A stretch of 64,000 nucleotides of DNA from Nocardioides humi (GTDB lineage: Bacteria > Actinomycetota > Actinomycetes > Propionibacteriales > Nocardioidaceae), in assembly GCF_006494775.1 (NCBI RefSeq), contig NZ_CP041146.1, positions 558,001 through 622,000 of the forward strand, given 5' to 3'. Both the position numbers and the translations under genes were made by a program. Position 1 is the first letter of the stretch; each line of letters begins with the position of its first letter. The notes beneath the pieces are model-generated. The model was not told where the DNA came from and ran no database searches. It saw nothing but the letters and a program-made list of their open reading frames with translations. Below are positions 32,670 to 41,955 of the stretch, one piece after another.

Positions 32670-32674
32670 TCTAG
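31676..32674 (+). CDS. IS481-family DDE transposase
   Basis: A 332-residue transposase. The N-terminal helix-turn-helix is ARAAERYDVSWRTAKKWAER. The DDE catalytic core shows Asp in LLHVDVKKLGK, Asp in RVISDNGSCYKS and Glu in NGKIERFHRTLAEGW. The C-terminal HHRPHSAIGKAAP is the usual family ending. Its stop codon TAG lies at 32672-32674, outside the IS end and inside the target duplication CTAG, so the insertion site provides the stop. It is expressed from within the element. Confidence 0.95.
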   Translation: MSHANAALTPRARLRLARLVVDHDWPLARAAERYDVSWRTAKKWAERYRHEGPAGMCDRSSAPRRQPNRTPAPVVRKIVHLRWKQRLGPVEIADRLSMPASTVHAVLVRCRINRLSHVDRATGEPIRRYEHEKPGDLLHVDVKKLGKVPDGGGWRYVGRQQGLKNRAATAARTGSRNKRYEPNIGTCYLHTVIDDHSRVAYIEARDDETKETATEVLKNAVAWFAERGVTVQRVISDNGSCYKSHLWRDTCTELGITAKKTRPYRPQTNGKIERFHRTLAEGWAFKKFYNSESARLAALPAWVHKYNHHRPHSAIGKAAPITRLNNLAGHHI

Positions 32675-32695
32675 GGCGTGTCCTAGCCTGACCGG

Positions 32696-33643
32696 GTGAG
32701 CCGACCGACCATCCTCCGTGTCCCGCCGCTCAGTCCCCAGCTCCACGACGCCGTCGGCGAGCAGTACGACGCCGTCGACCTCGCCGATCTCGCCGAGCAC
32801 GCCGAGGACGTCGTCGGGATCGTCTGCTCCAACAGCGGCCGCGTCGACGGCGACCTGATCGCCGCCCTGCCCCGGCTGGGCGTGATCGCCAACCACGGCG
32901 TCGGCTACGACAACATCGACGTGCCGGCGGCGCTGGAGCGCGGGATCGCGGTCAGCAACACCCCCGAGGTGCTCGACGACGCGGTCGCCGAGACGGCGGT
33001 CGCGCTGCTGCTCGCCGTACGCCGCCAGGTGGTGCCCGCCGACCGGTTCGTGCGGGCGGGCCGGTGGCTCGAGGAGGCGTTCCCCCTGACCGGCCAGGTC
33101 GCCGGCAGCCGGGTCGGCATCCTCGGCCTGGGCCGGATCGGCCGTGCGGTCGCCACCCGGCTGGAGGCCCTCGGCTGCACGGTGAGCTACCACAACCGGC
33201 ACCGCCTGCCCGACGTCCCCTACGCGTACGCCGCCTCCGCGGCCGAGCTCGCCGCCGGCGTCGACAGCCTCGTCGTGGTCGTGCCGGGCGGCGCCGGGAC
33301 CGCGGCCCTGGTCGATCGCGAGGTGCTCGACGCCCTCGGTCCGGACGGCGTCCTGGTCAACGTCGCCCGCGGCTCCGTGGTCGACGAGCCGGCCCTGGTC
33401 GCGGCGCTCGCCGACGGCCGGCTGGGCGGCGCCGGCCTCGACGTGTACGCCGAGGAGCCGCAGGTCCCCGCGGAGCTGATCGCGATGGACACCGTGGTGC
33501 TGCTCCCCCACGTCGCGTCCGGCACCCACCCCACCCGGGCGGCGATGCGGGCGCTGACCCTCGACAACCTCGCGTCGTGGCTGGCCGACGGCACGCTGCG
33601 CACCCCGATCCCGGAGATGACCACGACAGGGAAGGACAGCTGA
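32696..33643 (+). CDS. D-isomer-specific 2-hydroxyacid dehydrogenase
   Basis: A 315-residue NAD(P)-dependent dehydrogenase, starting with GTG 32696. It contains VGILGLGRIGRAVATRLEAL for the dinucleotide, Arg in LVNVARGSVVDEPAL, Glu in AGLDVYAEEP and the catalytic His in VLLPHVASGTHP. It reduces 2-oxoacids such as hydroxypyruvate or glyoxylate; the substrate is not fixed by the sequence. The IS ends 26 bases upstream, so its native promoter may be lost. It is coupled to the SDR by TGATG. Confidence 0.92.
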   Translation: MSRPTILRVPPLSPQLHDAVGEQYDAVDLADLAEHAEDVVGIVCSNSGRVDGDLIAALPRLGVIANHGVGYDNIDVPAALERGIAVSNTPEVLDDAVAETAVALLLAVRRQVVPADRFVRAGRWLEEAFPLTGQVAGSRVGILGLGRIGRAVATRLEALGCTVSYHNRHRLPDVPYAYAASAAELAAGVDSLVVVVPGGAGTAALVDREVLDALGPDGVLVNVARGSVVDEPALVAALADGRLGGAGLDVYAEEPQVPAELIAMDTVVLLPHVASGTHPTRAAMRALTLDNLASWLADGTLRTPIPEMTTTGKDS

Positions 33644-34386
33644 TGGACCTCGGACTCGCTGGATCCGCCGCGCTCGTCACCGGCGGCAACCGCGGCATCG
33701 GCCGCGCCACGGCGGCGGCCCTGGCCCGCGAGGGCGCGCGCGTCGTCCTCCTGGCCCGCGACGCCGCCACCCTCGCCGCCACCGCCACGGAGATCGGCGC
33801 GGCCGGGTACGTCGTGGCCGACACCACCGACGACACCTCCGTCGTCACCGCCGTCACCGAGGCCGCCACCCTGCTGGGCGGGCTGGACGTCCTCGTCAAC
33901 TGCGCGGCGCCGCGCGCGACCACCGCGGCCACGCCCGGGCTGGCCGGCCTCGACGACGCCGACTTCCTGCGCAATCTGGACACCAAGGCGCTCGGGTACC
34001 TCCGCACCGCGCGCGCCGCGGCGCCGTACCTGCGCCAGCACGGCGGGGCGATCGTCAACATCAGCGGCATGAACGCGCGCTCGACCGGCAATATCGCCGG
34101 CTCGGTCCGCAATATCGCGGTCGTCGCGCTGAGCAAGAACCTCGCCGACGAGCTCGGGCCCGCCGGCATCTCGGTCTGCTGCGTCCACCCCGGCCTCACC
34201 GTCACCGAGCGGACCGAGGGCGACGAGGGGTACGCCGCCACGGCGTCCGCCAACGCGCTCGGCCGGCCGATCACCGCCGCGGAGGTCGCCGACGTCATCG
34301 CCTTCCTGGCCTCGCCGCGCGGCCGGATCGCCAACGGCGCCGTCATCACCGCGGACGGCGGCCGCCCCGGCAGCCTCTGGGCCTGA
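33643..34386 (+). CDS. SDR-family protein lacking the YxxxK motif
   Basis: A 247-residue protein with the Rossmann motif TGGNRGIGRATAAALAREG and NCAAPRATTA. The Ser strand is IVNISGMNARS, but where YxxxK should be it reads GSVRNIAVVALSKNL, so the catalytic Tyr and Lys are Gly and Asn. This matches a known SDR subgroup with an Arg-Asn motif of uncertain chemistry. It may not be a simple alcohol dehydrogenase. It is coupled to the hydroxyacid dehydrogenase. Confidence 0.85.
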   Translation: MDLGLAGSAALVTGGNRGIGRATAAALAREGARVVLLARDAATLAATATEIGAAGYVVADTTDDTSVVTAVTEAATLLGGLDVLVNCAAPRATTAATPGLAGLDDADFLRNLDTKALGYLRTARAAAPYLRQHGGAIVNISGMNARSTGNIAGSVRNIAVVALSKNLADELGPAGISVCCVHPGLTVTERTEGDEGYAATASANALGRPITAAEVADVIAFLASPRGRIANGAVITADGGRPGSLWA

Positions 34387-34389
34387 CGC

Positions 34390-35010
34390 TCACCTGCCGG
34401 CCAAGCCGGCCTCGACGACGTCGATCGCCGCGGCGGCGGACGCGAGGAGTCGCCTCGCCAGCCGGGCGTCGACCCTGCCCTCGGCGGCAGCGCGCTGCAC
34501 CTCGCGGGTCATCCCGCGCGTGGTGCCGACCAGCGCGGACGCGACGGTCCACGAGCGCAGGTCGTCGCCCAGCTCCTCGGCCAGCAGGTCGTGCAGGGCG
34601 GCGACGGCGCGGTCGGCCTCGAGCCGCTCCCGGGCCTGCAGGCTCGGGCTGTCCTGCACGATCCGCGCGATCCGCGAGAGGCCGTCGAGCATCGGGGACG
34701 TGGGGTCGGCGAGGACACCACGGGGCTGGAGGACGTACTCACGGAAGGCGCTGACGACCCGCTGGCCCGCGGGGCGGTCGCGCACGGCGGCGAGCAGGTG
34801 CTCGTTGAACGCGGCCATCCCGTCGTAGATCAGGTCCTCCTTGGCCGGGAAGTAGTTGAACACCGTGGCGGTCGAGACGTCCGCGGCGGCGGCGATGTCG
34901 GCGACCGGCACCTGCTCGAACCCGCGCTCGGCGAACAGCCCGATCGCGGCGTCGGTGATCCGCTGGCGGGTCTCCTGCTTCTTGCGCTCGCGCAGTCCCG
35001 GTTCGGCCAT
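34390..35010 (-). CDS. TetR-family regulator of the adjacent MFS pump
   Basis: A 206-residue TetR protein. The helix-turn-helix is VADIAAAADVSTATVFNYFP then AKEDLIYDG; the C-terminal part is the ligand-binding helical domain. It is divergent from the DHA2 pump, with a perfect 12-bp-arm operator between the two genes. Repression relieved by a pumped compound is the expected mode. Confidence 0.93.
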   Translation of the reverse strand: MAEPGLRERKKQETRQRITDAAIGLFAERGFEQVPVADIAAAADVSTATVFNYFPAKEDLIYDGMAAFNEHLLAAVRDRPAGQRVVSAFREYVLQPRGVLADPTSPMLDGLSRIARIVQDSPSLQARERLEADRAVAALHDLLAEELGDDLRSWTVASALVGTTRGMTREVQRAAAEGRVDARLARRLLASAAAAIDVVEAGLAGR

Positions 35011-35038
35011 GAGCGCACCCTACCTTGACTTTTGGTCG

Positions 35039-35069
35039 ATATAAACTTAGCGTCACTCTAAGTTTATAT
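35039..35069. promoter_or_regulatory. TetR operator, 12-7-12 perfect dyad
   Basis: ATATAAACTTAG (35039-35050) and CTAAGTTTATAT (35058-35069) are exact reverse complements, separated by CGTCACT. It is strikingly AT-rich in this GC-rich DNA and sits between the TetR start (35010) and the pump start (35107), overlapping the likely promoters. Confidence 0.85.
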
Positions 35070-35106
35070 TCACCACAGGAACCCACCACAGGAAAGGAGT
35101 GCCGTC

Positions 35107-36540
35107 ATGAGCCAGACCGCCGTCCCGGCGTCCCCGCCGGCTCCCGCTCCGCTGGACCGGACCGCACGCACCGTCATCGCCGTGGTCGTGCTCGGCATGA
35201 TCACCACCGTCCTCGACGCGACCATCGTCAGCGTCGCCACCGACCGCCTCGCCACCGAGTTCGCGGTCTCCCTCACCACCGTCCAGTGGGTGATGACCGG
35301 CTACCTGCTGGCCTTCACCGCCACCATCCCGCTCGCCGGCTGGGCGATGGACCGGTACGGCGCCCGCCGGGTCTGGCTGGTCGCCGTCGGCCTGTTCACC
35401 GCCGGCTCGCTGCTGTGCGGCGCCGCCTGGTCCGCGCCGTCCCTCATCGGGTTCCGAGTGCTCCAGGGCGCCGGCGCCGGGCTGGTCAGCCCGGTCGGCA
35501 TCGCCATGGTCGCCCGCGCGGTCGGCCCCCAGCGGATGGGCCGGGCGATGGCCGTCGTCGGCATCCCGATGATGCTCGGCCCGATCCTCGGCCCGGTGAT
35601 CGGCGGCGTCCTCGTCGACAGCGTCGACTGGCGCTGGATCTTCCTCGTCAACATCCCCGCCGGCCTCGCCTGCCTGGCCTGGTCGGTCCGTGCGCTCGCC
35701 GACGACCGCGGCGCCGGCCGCGAGCGGCTCGACGTCCTCGGCCTGGCCCTGCTCTCCCCCGGCCTGGTCGCCCTCGCGTACGGCGTCACGGCGGTCGCGA
35801 GCGCCTCGGGGTCCTCGACGGCGGTGGTCGGCGGCATCGGCGGCGGCGCCGTGCTGTTGGTGGCGTTCGTGGCGCACGCGCTGCGCACCGACCGTCCCCT
35901 CGTCGAGCTGCGGCACTTCGCCCACCGCGGCTTCGCGACCGCGACCGCCGTGCAGTTCCTCACGGTCGGCGTCCTCACCGGCGCCGGCTTCCTGCTCCCG
36001 CTCTACCACCTCATCGCCCGCGGCGAGTCCGAGCTGACCACCGGCCTGCTGCTCGTCCCGCAGGGCGTCGGCGCGGCCCTGGCCATGGCGCTGACCGGCC
36101 GGCTCGTCGACCGCGGACGCGGACGCGCCGTCGTCCTCGCCGGCGTCGGACTGCTGGCTGTGGGCTTCCTCGGCTACACCGCGGTCGGGCGGGCGCCCGG
36201 GCAGGTCTGGCTCGGGATCGCGCTCTTCGCGATCGGCCTCGGCGCGGGCTGCATCTTCGCGCCGACCAGCGCCGCGGCGTACGCCGCCCTCGACCGGGCC
36301 GCCATCGCCCGCGCCACCACCACGATGAGCATCGCCCAGCGCACCGGCGGCGTCGTCGCCACCGCGGTCTTCGCCACCGCCCTCCAGCACCACCTGTCGG
36401 GCGCCGGCGGCGCGAATCCGGGGGATGCTTTCGGGGCGACCTTCTGGTGGCCGCTCGCGGTCGCCGTCCTGGCCCTCGTGCCGGCGGTCCTGCTGCCGGC
36501 TCCCCGCCCCCACCACGCCCCCGAAGGAGCAGACCGATGA
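35107..36540 (+). CDS. DHA2-family MFS efflux transporter (EmrB/QacA type)
   Basis: A 477-residue membrane protein with about 14 hydrophobic helices. Motifs include LDATIVSVATDRLATEF, MTGYLLAFTATIPLAGWAMD (motif A region) and RVLQGAGAGLVSP with GPILGPVIGG (motif C). It exports drugs or metabolites by proton antiport. The start has AAAGGAG upstream and follows the TetR operator. It is coupled by ATGA to a VOC protein. Confidence 0.93.
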   Translation: MSQTAVPASPPAPAPLDRTARTVIAVVVLGMITTVLDATIVSVATDRLATEFAVSLTTVQWVMTGYLLAFTATIPLAGWAMDRYGARRVWLVAVGLFTAGSLLCGAAWSAPSLIGFRVLQGAGAGLVSPVGIAMVARAVGPQRMGRAMAVVGIPMMLGPILGPVIGGVLVDSVDWRWIFLVNIPAGLACLAWSVRALADDRGAGRERLDVLGLALLSPGLVALAYGVTAVASASGSSTAVVGGIGGGAVLLVAFVAHALRTDRPLVELRHFAHRGFATATAVQFLTVGVLTGAGFLLPLYHLIARGESELTTGLLLVPQGVGAALAMALTGRLVDRGRGRAVVLAGVGLLAVGFLGYTAVGRAPGQVWLGIALFAIGLGAGCIFAPTSAAAYAALDRAAIARATTTMSIAQRTGGVVATAVFATALQHHLSGAGGANPGDAFGATFWWPLAVAVLALVPAVLLPAPRPHHAPEGADR

Positions 36541-36914
36541 GCATCGAGCTGAACCACACCATCGTCCACGCCACCGACCGCGACGCCACCGCCGCCTTCC
36601 TGACCGACATCCTCGGCCTGCCCGATGCGCCGGTGTACGGCCCCTTCCGGGTGGTCGAGCTCGGCAACGGCGTCAGCCTCGACGTCGTGGAGCACCCCGG
36701 CCACCTGACGCCCCAGCACTACGCGTTCCTCGTCGGCGAGGCCGAGTTCGACACGATCCACGCCCGGATCGTCGAGCGCGGCCTGCCCTACTGGGCCGAC
36801 CCGCACCACCACCGCCCCGGCGCCATCAACCACAACGACGGCGGTCGCGGGCTCTACTGGTCCGATCCCGACGGCCACAACCTGGAGATCATCACGGTCC
36901 CGTACGGCGGCTGA
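36537..36914 (+). CDS. VOC-family metalloprotein
   Basis: A 125-residue VOC protein. NHTIVHATDRDATAAFLTDIL gives the first His; HYAFLVGEAEFD, NHNDGGRGLYWSDPDGHNLE and IITVPYGG complete the fold and offer His/Glu metal ligands. It could inactivate or bind the compound exported by the MFS pump to which it is coupled, giving a two-gene resistance unit. That role is inferred from position. Confidence 0.85.
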   Translation: MSIELNHTIVHATDRDATAAFLTDILGLPDAPVYGPFRVVELGNGVSLDVVEHPGHLTPQHYAFLVGEAEFDTIHARIVERGLPYWADPHHHRPGAINHNDGGRGLYWSDPDGHNLEIITVPYGG

Positions 36915-36941
36915 TCTCGTCGTTGAGTCGCCACGAACGGG

Positions 36942-38579
<1,638 letters not shown>

Positions 38580-38618
38580 GTCAGGTCCTCTCGATAGGAT
38601 CAGCGGGGGTCAGCGGGG

Positions 38619-39542
38619 TCAGCGGTGCGCCAGGGCGCGGAGGAAGAAGGCGACATTGGCCGGCCGCTCGGCCAGCCGACGCATGAAGTACCCGTACCAG
38701 TCGGTGCCGAACGGGAGGTAGACGCGCATCCGCCTGCCCTCGTCGACCATCCGCTGCTCGAGCGCCGGCCGCACGCCGTACAGCATCTGCACCTCCCAGT
38801 CCCCGGTGCCGCGCCCGGCGGCACCGGCCGCCCGCACCGCGCGGTCGAGCATGGCCGGGTCGTGCGTGGCGATCATCGGATGGCAGTCGGAGGCCATCAG
38901 CGCGTCGATCGCCCGCTCGTAGGCCCGGTCGACCTCCGCCTTGCGCTGCAGCGCGACCGACTCCGGTTCGCGGTAGGCGCCCTTGACCAGCCGGATCCGG
39001 GCGCCGGTGCCGTCGAGATCGGCGAGATCGCCGGGGGTACGGCGCAGGTTGGTCTGCAGCACGTTCCCGACGAACGGGTACGACGCGCGCAGGGCGGCCC
39101 CGATCGCGAGCGTCGAGTCGACGGTGGTGTGGTCCTCCATGTCCAGGGTGACCGTGCAGCCGACGGCAGCGGCCGCGGCGCAGATCTCGGCGGCGTGGTC
39201 GGCGGCGATCGTCGTACCGCCGGGGAGGGCCTGGCCCATCGCGGAGAGCTTGAGCGAGACGTCGGCGCCGTCGGCGCACCCGGCCTCGGCGAGGGCCGCC
39301 AGCAGGGCGAGATAGGAGTCGCACAGGGCGCGGGCGCCGGCCGGGTCGAGGACGTCCTCGCCGAGCACGTCGAGGGTGACCGTGCGCCCAGTGGCGACCA
39401 GCCGGCGGGTGGCGGCGACGGCGTCCGCGGTCGTCTCGCCGGGCACGAACCGGTCCACGACCCGGCGGGTCAGCGGGAACGACTCGACCGCGCGGCGGGC
39501 GCGCGTGCTGCGGGACGCGCGGTTCAGGGTGGCGCTGAGCAT
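38619..39542 (-). CDS. pruB: Proline dehydrogenase
   Basis: A 307-residue FAD TIM-barrel enzyme. Key blocks are VSLKLSAMGQALPGG, TLDMEDHTTVDSTL, VLQTNLRRT, RLVKGAYREPESVA and RRMRVYLPFGTDWYGYFMRR, which hold FAD and proline contacts. It oxidises proline to pyrroline-5-carboxylate. It is the first gene of the operon and faces a PucR-type regulator 82 bases away. Confidence 0.95.
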   Translation of the reverse strand: MLSATLNRASRSTRARRAVESFPLTRRVVDRFVPGETTADAVAATRRLVATGRTVTLDVLGEDVLDPAGARALCDSYLALLAALAEAGCADGADVSLKLSAMGQALPGGTTIAADHAAEICAAAAAVGCTVTLDMEDHTTVDSTLAIGAALRASYPFVGNVLQTNLRRTPGDLADLDGTGARIRLVKGAYREPESVALQRKAEVDRAYERAIDALMASDCHPMIATHDPAMLDRAVRAAGAAGRGTGDWEVQMLYGVRPALEQRMVDEGRRMRVYLPFGTDWYGYFMRRLAERPANVAFFLRALAHR

Positions 39543-39624
39543 GTCTCCACGCTAGGAGGGTCCCGGGTCACACGGAACCGACATCTGTCACAGGTTTCTC
39601 GGGAGCCGATGAGACACTTGTCCG

Positions 39625-40770
39625 ATGAGCTCGCTCGACGACCTCGTGGAGGACATGGCCCGGCTGACCGACGCGCCGTGCACGCTCGAGGACCCCGACT
39701 TCCGGCTGATCGGGTTCTCCGACCACCGCGGCGACGACGTCGTCGACTCGATCCGGCAGCGCTCGATCCTGCAGCGCCGGTCCAGCGACGAGGTCCGCGC
39801 CTGGTTCCGGGGGCAGGGCATCGAGGACTCCCCCGGCCCCTTGCGTACGCCGGCCGACGCGGAGCTGGGCATCGTCGCCCGGCTCTGTGTCCCCGCCCGC
39901 CACCTGGACCGGGTGCACGGCTACTTCTGGCTCCTCGACCCCGACGGCCGGATCCCGGAGTCGACCTGGGCGGAGGCGGCCCGGATCGCCGAGTCGGCCG
40001 CCCGCCTGCTCAGCGTGGCCGAGCGCCGCCAGGCCCATCGCGACGAGCTGTTCCGCGAGCTGGTCGAGGGCGGGCGGCTGGCCGCCCGCGAGTCGGCCGT
40101 CGACCTCGCCCAGGCCGCCGGGCTCGACCTGCAGGAGCCGGTCACCTGCGTGCTGCTGGAGCGCCCCGAGCTGCTCGACCAGGTCGCCAGCCGGCCCTCG
40201 CGGCCGGGCGTCGTGTGGGTCCGCTCCGGCCCCGGCGTGGCCTGCGCCGTCGCCCGCGCCTCCCTCGTCGAGTCCGCCGCCACCCTGACCGACCTGCTCG
40301 GCGTCCTCGGCCTGGGCCGCCGCGTCGACAGCCTGGACCGGGTCACTCGCGCCGCCACCGGACCCGCGGTCCCCGGGATCGACGCCGTCGCCGCGGCCCA
40401 CCGCGGCGCCCGGGTCGGCCTCCGCGTCGCCCGCACCGCCGCGCCCGGCGCCGTCGTCCGCTGGGAGTCCCTCGGCCCGCTCGCCCTGCTCGGCGTCGGC
40501 CGCGACGACGACCTCGCGGCGGCCGTGATCGACCCGCAGGCGCGGGCCTTCCTCGCCACCGCAGGCCCCGACGTGCTCGCCACGGTGCGGGCCTGGCTCG
40601 ACGAGGCCGGCAGCGCCTCCCGTACGGCGGCCCGGCTCGCCGTGCACCGGCAGACCGTCTACCACCGGCTCGGGCAGGTCGAGCAGGCCACCGGCTACGA
40701 CCTCGCCCGCGGCGCCGACCGGCTCCGGCTGCACCTCGCGCTGGCGCTGGCGCCCTACCTGGCCGAGTAG
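39625..40770 (+). CDS. PucR/CdaR-type regulator of proline catabolism
   Basis: A 381-residue regulator. The N-terminal two thirds contain GAF-like and GGDEF-related folds with no clear motif. The C-terminal DNA-binding helix region is AWLDEAGSASRTAARLAVHR, QTVYHRLGQVEQATG and YDLARGADRLRLHLALALAP. Divergent PucR-family proteins activate proline dehydrogenase and P5C dehydrogenase in Streptomyces (PutR) and mycobacteria (PruC). The same arrangement here makes that role likely. Confidence 0.9.
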   Translation: MSSLDDLVEDMARLTDAPCTLEDPDFRLIGFSDHRGDDVVDSIRQRSILQRRSSDEVRAWFRGQGIEDSPGPLRTPADAELGIVARLCVPARHLDRVHGYFWLLDPDGRIPESTWAEAARIAESAARLLSVAERRQAHRDELFRELVEGGRLAARESAVDLAQAAGLDLQEPVTCVLLERPELLDQVASRPSRPGVVWVRSGPGVACAVARASLVESAATLTDLLGVLGLGRRVDSLDRVTRAATGPAVPGIDAVAAAHRGARVGLRVARTAAPGAVVRWESLGPLALLGVGRDDDLAAAVIDPQARAFLATAGPDVLATVRAWLDEAGSASRTAARLAVHRQTVYHRLGQVEQATGYDLARGADRLRLHLALALAPYLAE

Positions 40771-40774
40771 CGAG

Positions 40775-41242
40775 TCAGACCACCAGGTCGAGCCGGTGCT
40801 CGGCGCCGCCGAGCGTGAAGCCGTCGCCCTCCCGCAGCCCGGCGATCGCGGCGTACGCCGGCGCGTCGGCGGCGATCCCCTCGAAGGCGACCCCGTCGAC
40901 CTCGAACGCATCCGCGGCCACGCCGACGACGTAGTGGTCGCCGCCGAAGGCGACGATCGCGCCGTCCGCGACGACGTCGGAGGGCGCCATGTCGAGCGCG
41001 TCGATCTGCGCGAGCAGTCGCTCGCGGTGGGCGACGACACCGCCGTACAGGCCGGCCAGGTCGCCTCCCTCGTCGGACTGCGAGAGGGCGTCGACGTCGT
41101 GCACGTCGGCCTGGTCGAGCTCGGCCGCGTCCTGCTCGTCGGCGACCGCGGCCCGGGCGGTGGCGAGGGCCTCCTCGGCCCGGCGCCGCAGCTCGGCATG
41201 GACCCGTTCCTTGCGCGCCGCATCCCACGTCGTACCACCCAT
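40775..41242 (-). CDS. Uncharacterised protein, loosely GreA/GreB-like
   Basis: A 155-residue protein. The N-terminal half is a charged helical region (ARKERVHAELRRRAEEALAT, then an acidic segment and REGDGxx-free linker). The C-terminal half (GAIVAFGGDHYVVGVAADAF, FTLGGAEHRL) is beta-rich and vaguely resembles the GreA/GreB C-terminal domain. It lacks clear catalytic acidic residues at the coil tip that I can place. It is convergent with the PucR-type gene, four bases away. Confidence 0.6.
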   Translation of the reverse strand: MGGTTWDAARKERVHAELRRRAEEALATARAAVADEQDAAELDQADVHDVDALSQSDEGGDLAGLYGGVVAHRERLLAQIDALDMAPSDVVADGAIVAFGGDHYVVGVAADAFEVDGVAFEGIAADAPAYAAIAGLREGDGFTLGGAEHRLDLVV

Positions 41243-41497
41243 GTCGTCCTCCCGGTGTCCTCGGCGGCCCGGTCGCGCCGGCGGCGACCGCGGGAAACCC
41301 ATGGAACCACGGGCCCGCGGCGGCGTACCGTCGTCTCGACACCGACCCGCGTCGGTGCCCGGGGTGCGCCTGCACGCAGTCGCCGCCTGCATTTCACGCA
41401 GTCGTGACCTCGGCGCAACGCTGCGGGACCCGGCGTCCGCCACAAACGACATGACCCAGGAGCCTGCCCGCACGGACACGAGAGGAGGCGGGGCCGC
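41243..41497. other. Intergenic region with no recognised feature
   Basis: 255 bases between divergent starts. CACGCAGTCG occurs twice (near 41374 and 41398) and GAGAGGAGG forms the ribosome site of the next gene. I see no gene or strong dyad. Confidence 0.5.
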
Positions 41498-41938
41498 ATG
41501 ACCACCGTGACGCTGCTCAACGCCTCCTACGAGCCGCTCGGGACGGTGACCTTCCAGCACGCCGTGCGGATGCTGTTCCGCGAGGTCGCCACCGTCGAGG
41601 AGGCCCACGAGGACCGGATGATCGGGCCGCACCCGTGGCCGCGGGTGATCCGGCTGGTGCGGTACGTCGCCGCGAAGTGGATGTACCGGCCGGCGGCGTA
41701 CTCCCGCACCAACGTGCTCAAGCGGGACCGCCACCGCTGCGCCTACTGCGGCCGGCACGCGTCGACCATCGACCACCTGATCCCGCAGAGCCGCGGCGGC
41801 ACGTGGACCTGGCTCAACACGGTGGCCGCGTGCAGCCCGTGCAACGGCCGCAAGGCCAACCGCACGCCGCGCGAGGCCGGGATGCGGCTGCTCGTGGAGC
41901 CGTTCGTGCCGACCCGGGCCCAGCTGGCCCGGGGTTGA
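41498..41938 (+). CDS. HNH endonuclease
   Basis: A 146-residue protein of the compact actinobacterial HNH family. The start VTLLNASYEPLGTVTFQHAV is characteristic. The nuclease core is RHRCAYCGRHASTIDHLIPQ, SRGGTWTWLNTVAACSPCNG, with two CxxC zinc pairs and the DH/N/H catalytic set. Family members are chromosomal, not obviously phage-linked, and their biological role is unsettled. GAGAGGAGG precedes the ATG. Confidence 0.92.
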   Translation: MTTVTLLNASYEPLGTVTFQHAVRMLFREVATVEEAHEDRMIGPHPWPRVIRLVRYVAAKWMYRPAAYSRTNVLKRDRHRCAYCGRHASTIDHLIPQSRGGTWTWLNTVAACSPCNGRKANRTPREAGMRLLVEPFVPTRAQLARG

Positions 41939-41955
41939 CCGCTCGGCCCCGACGC

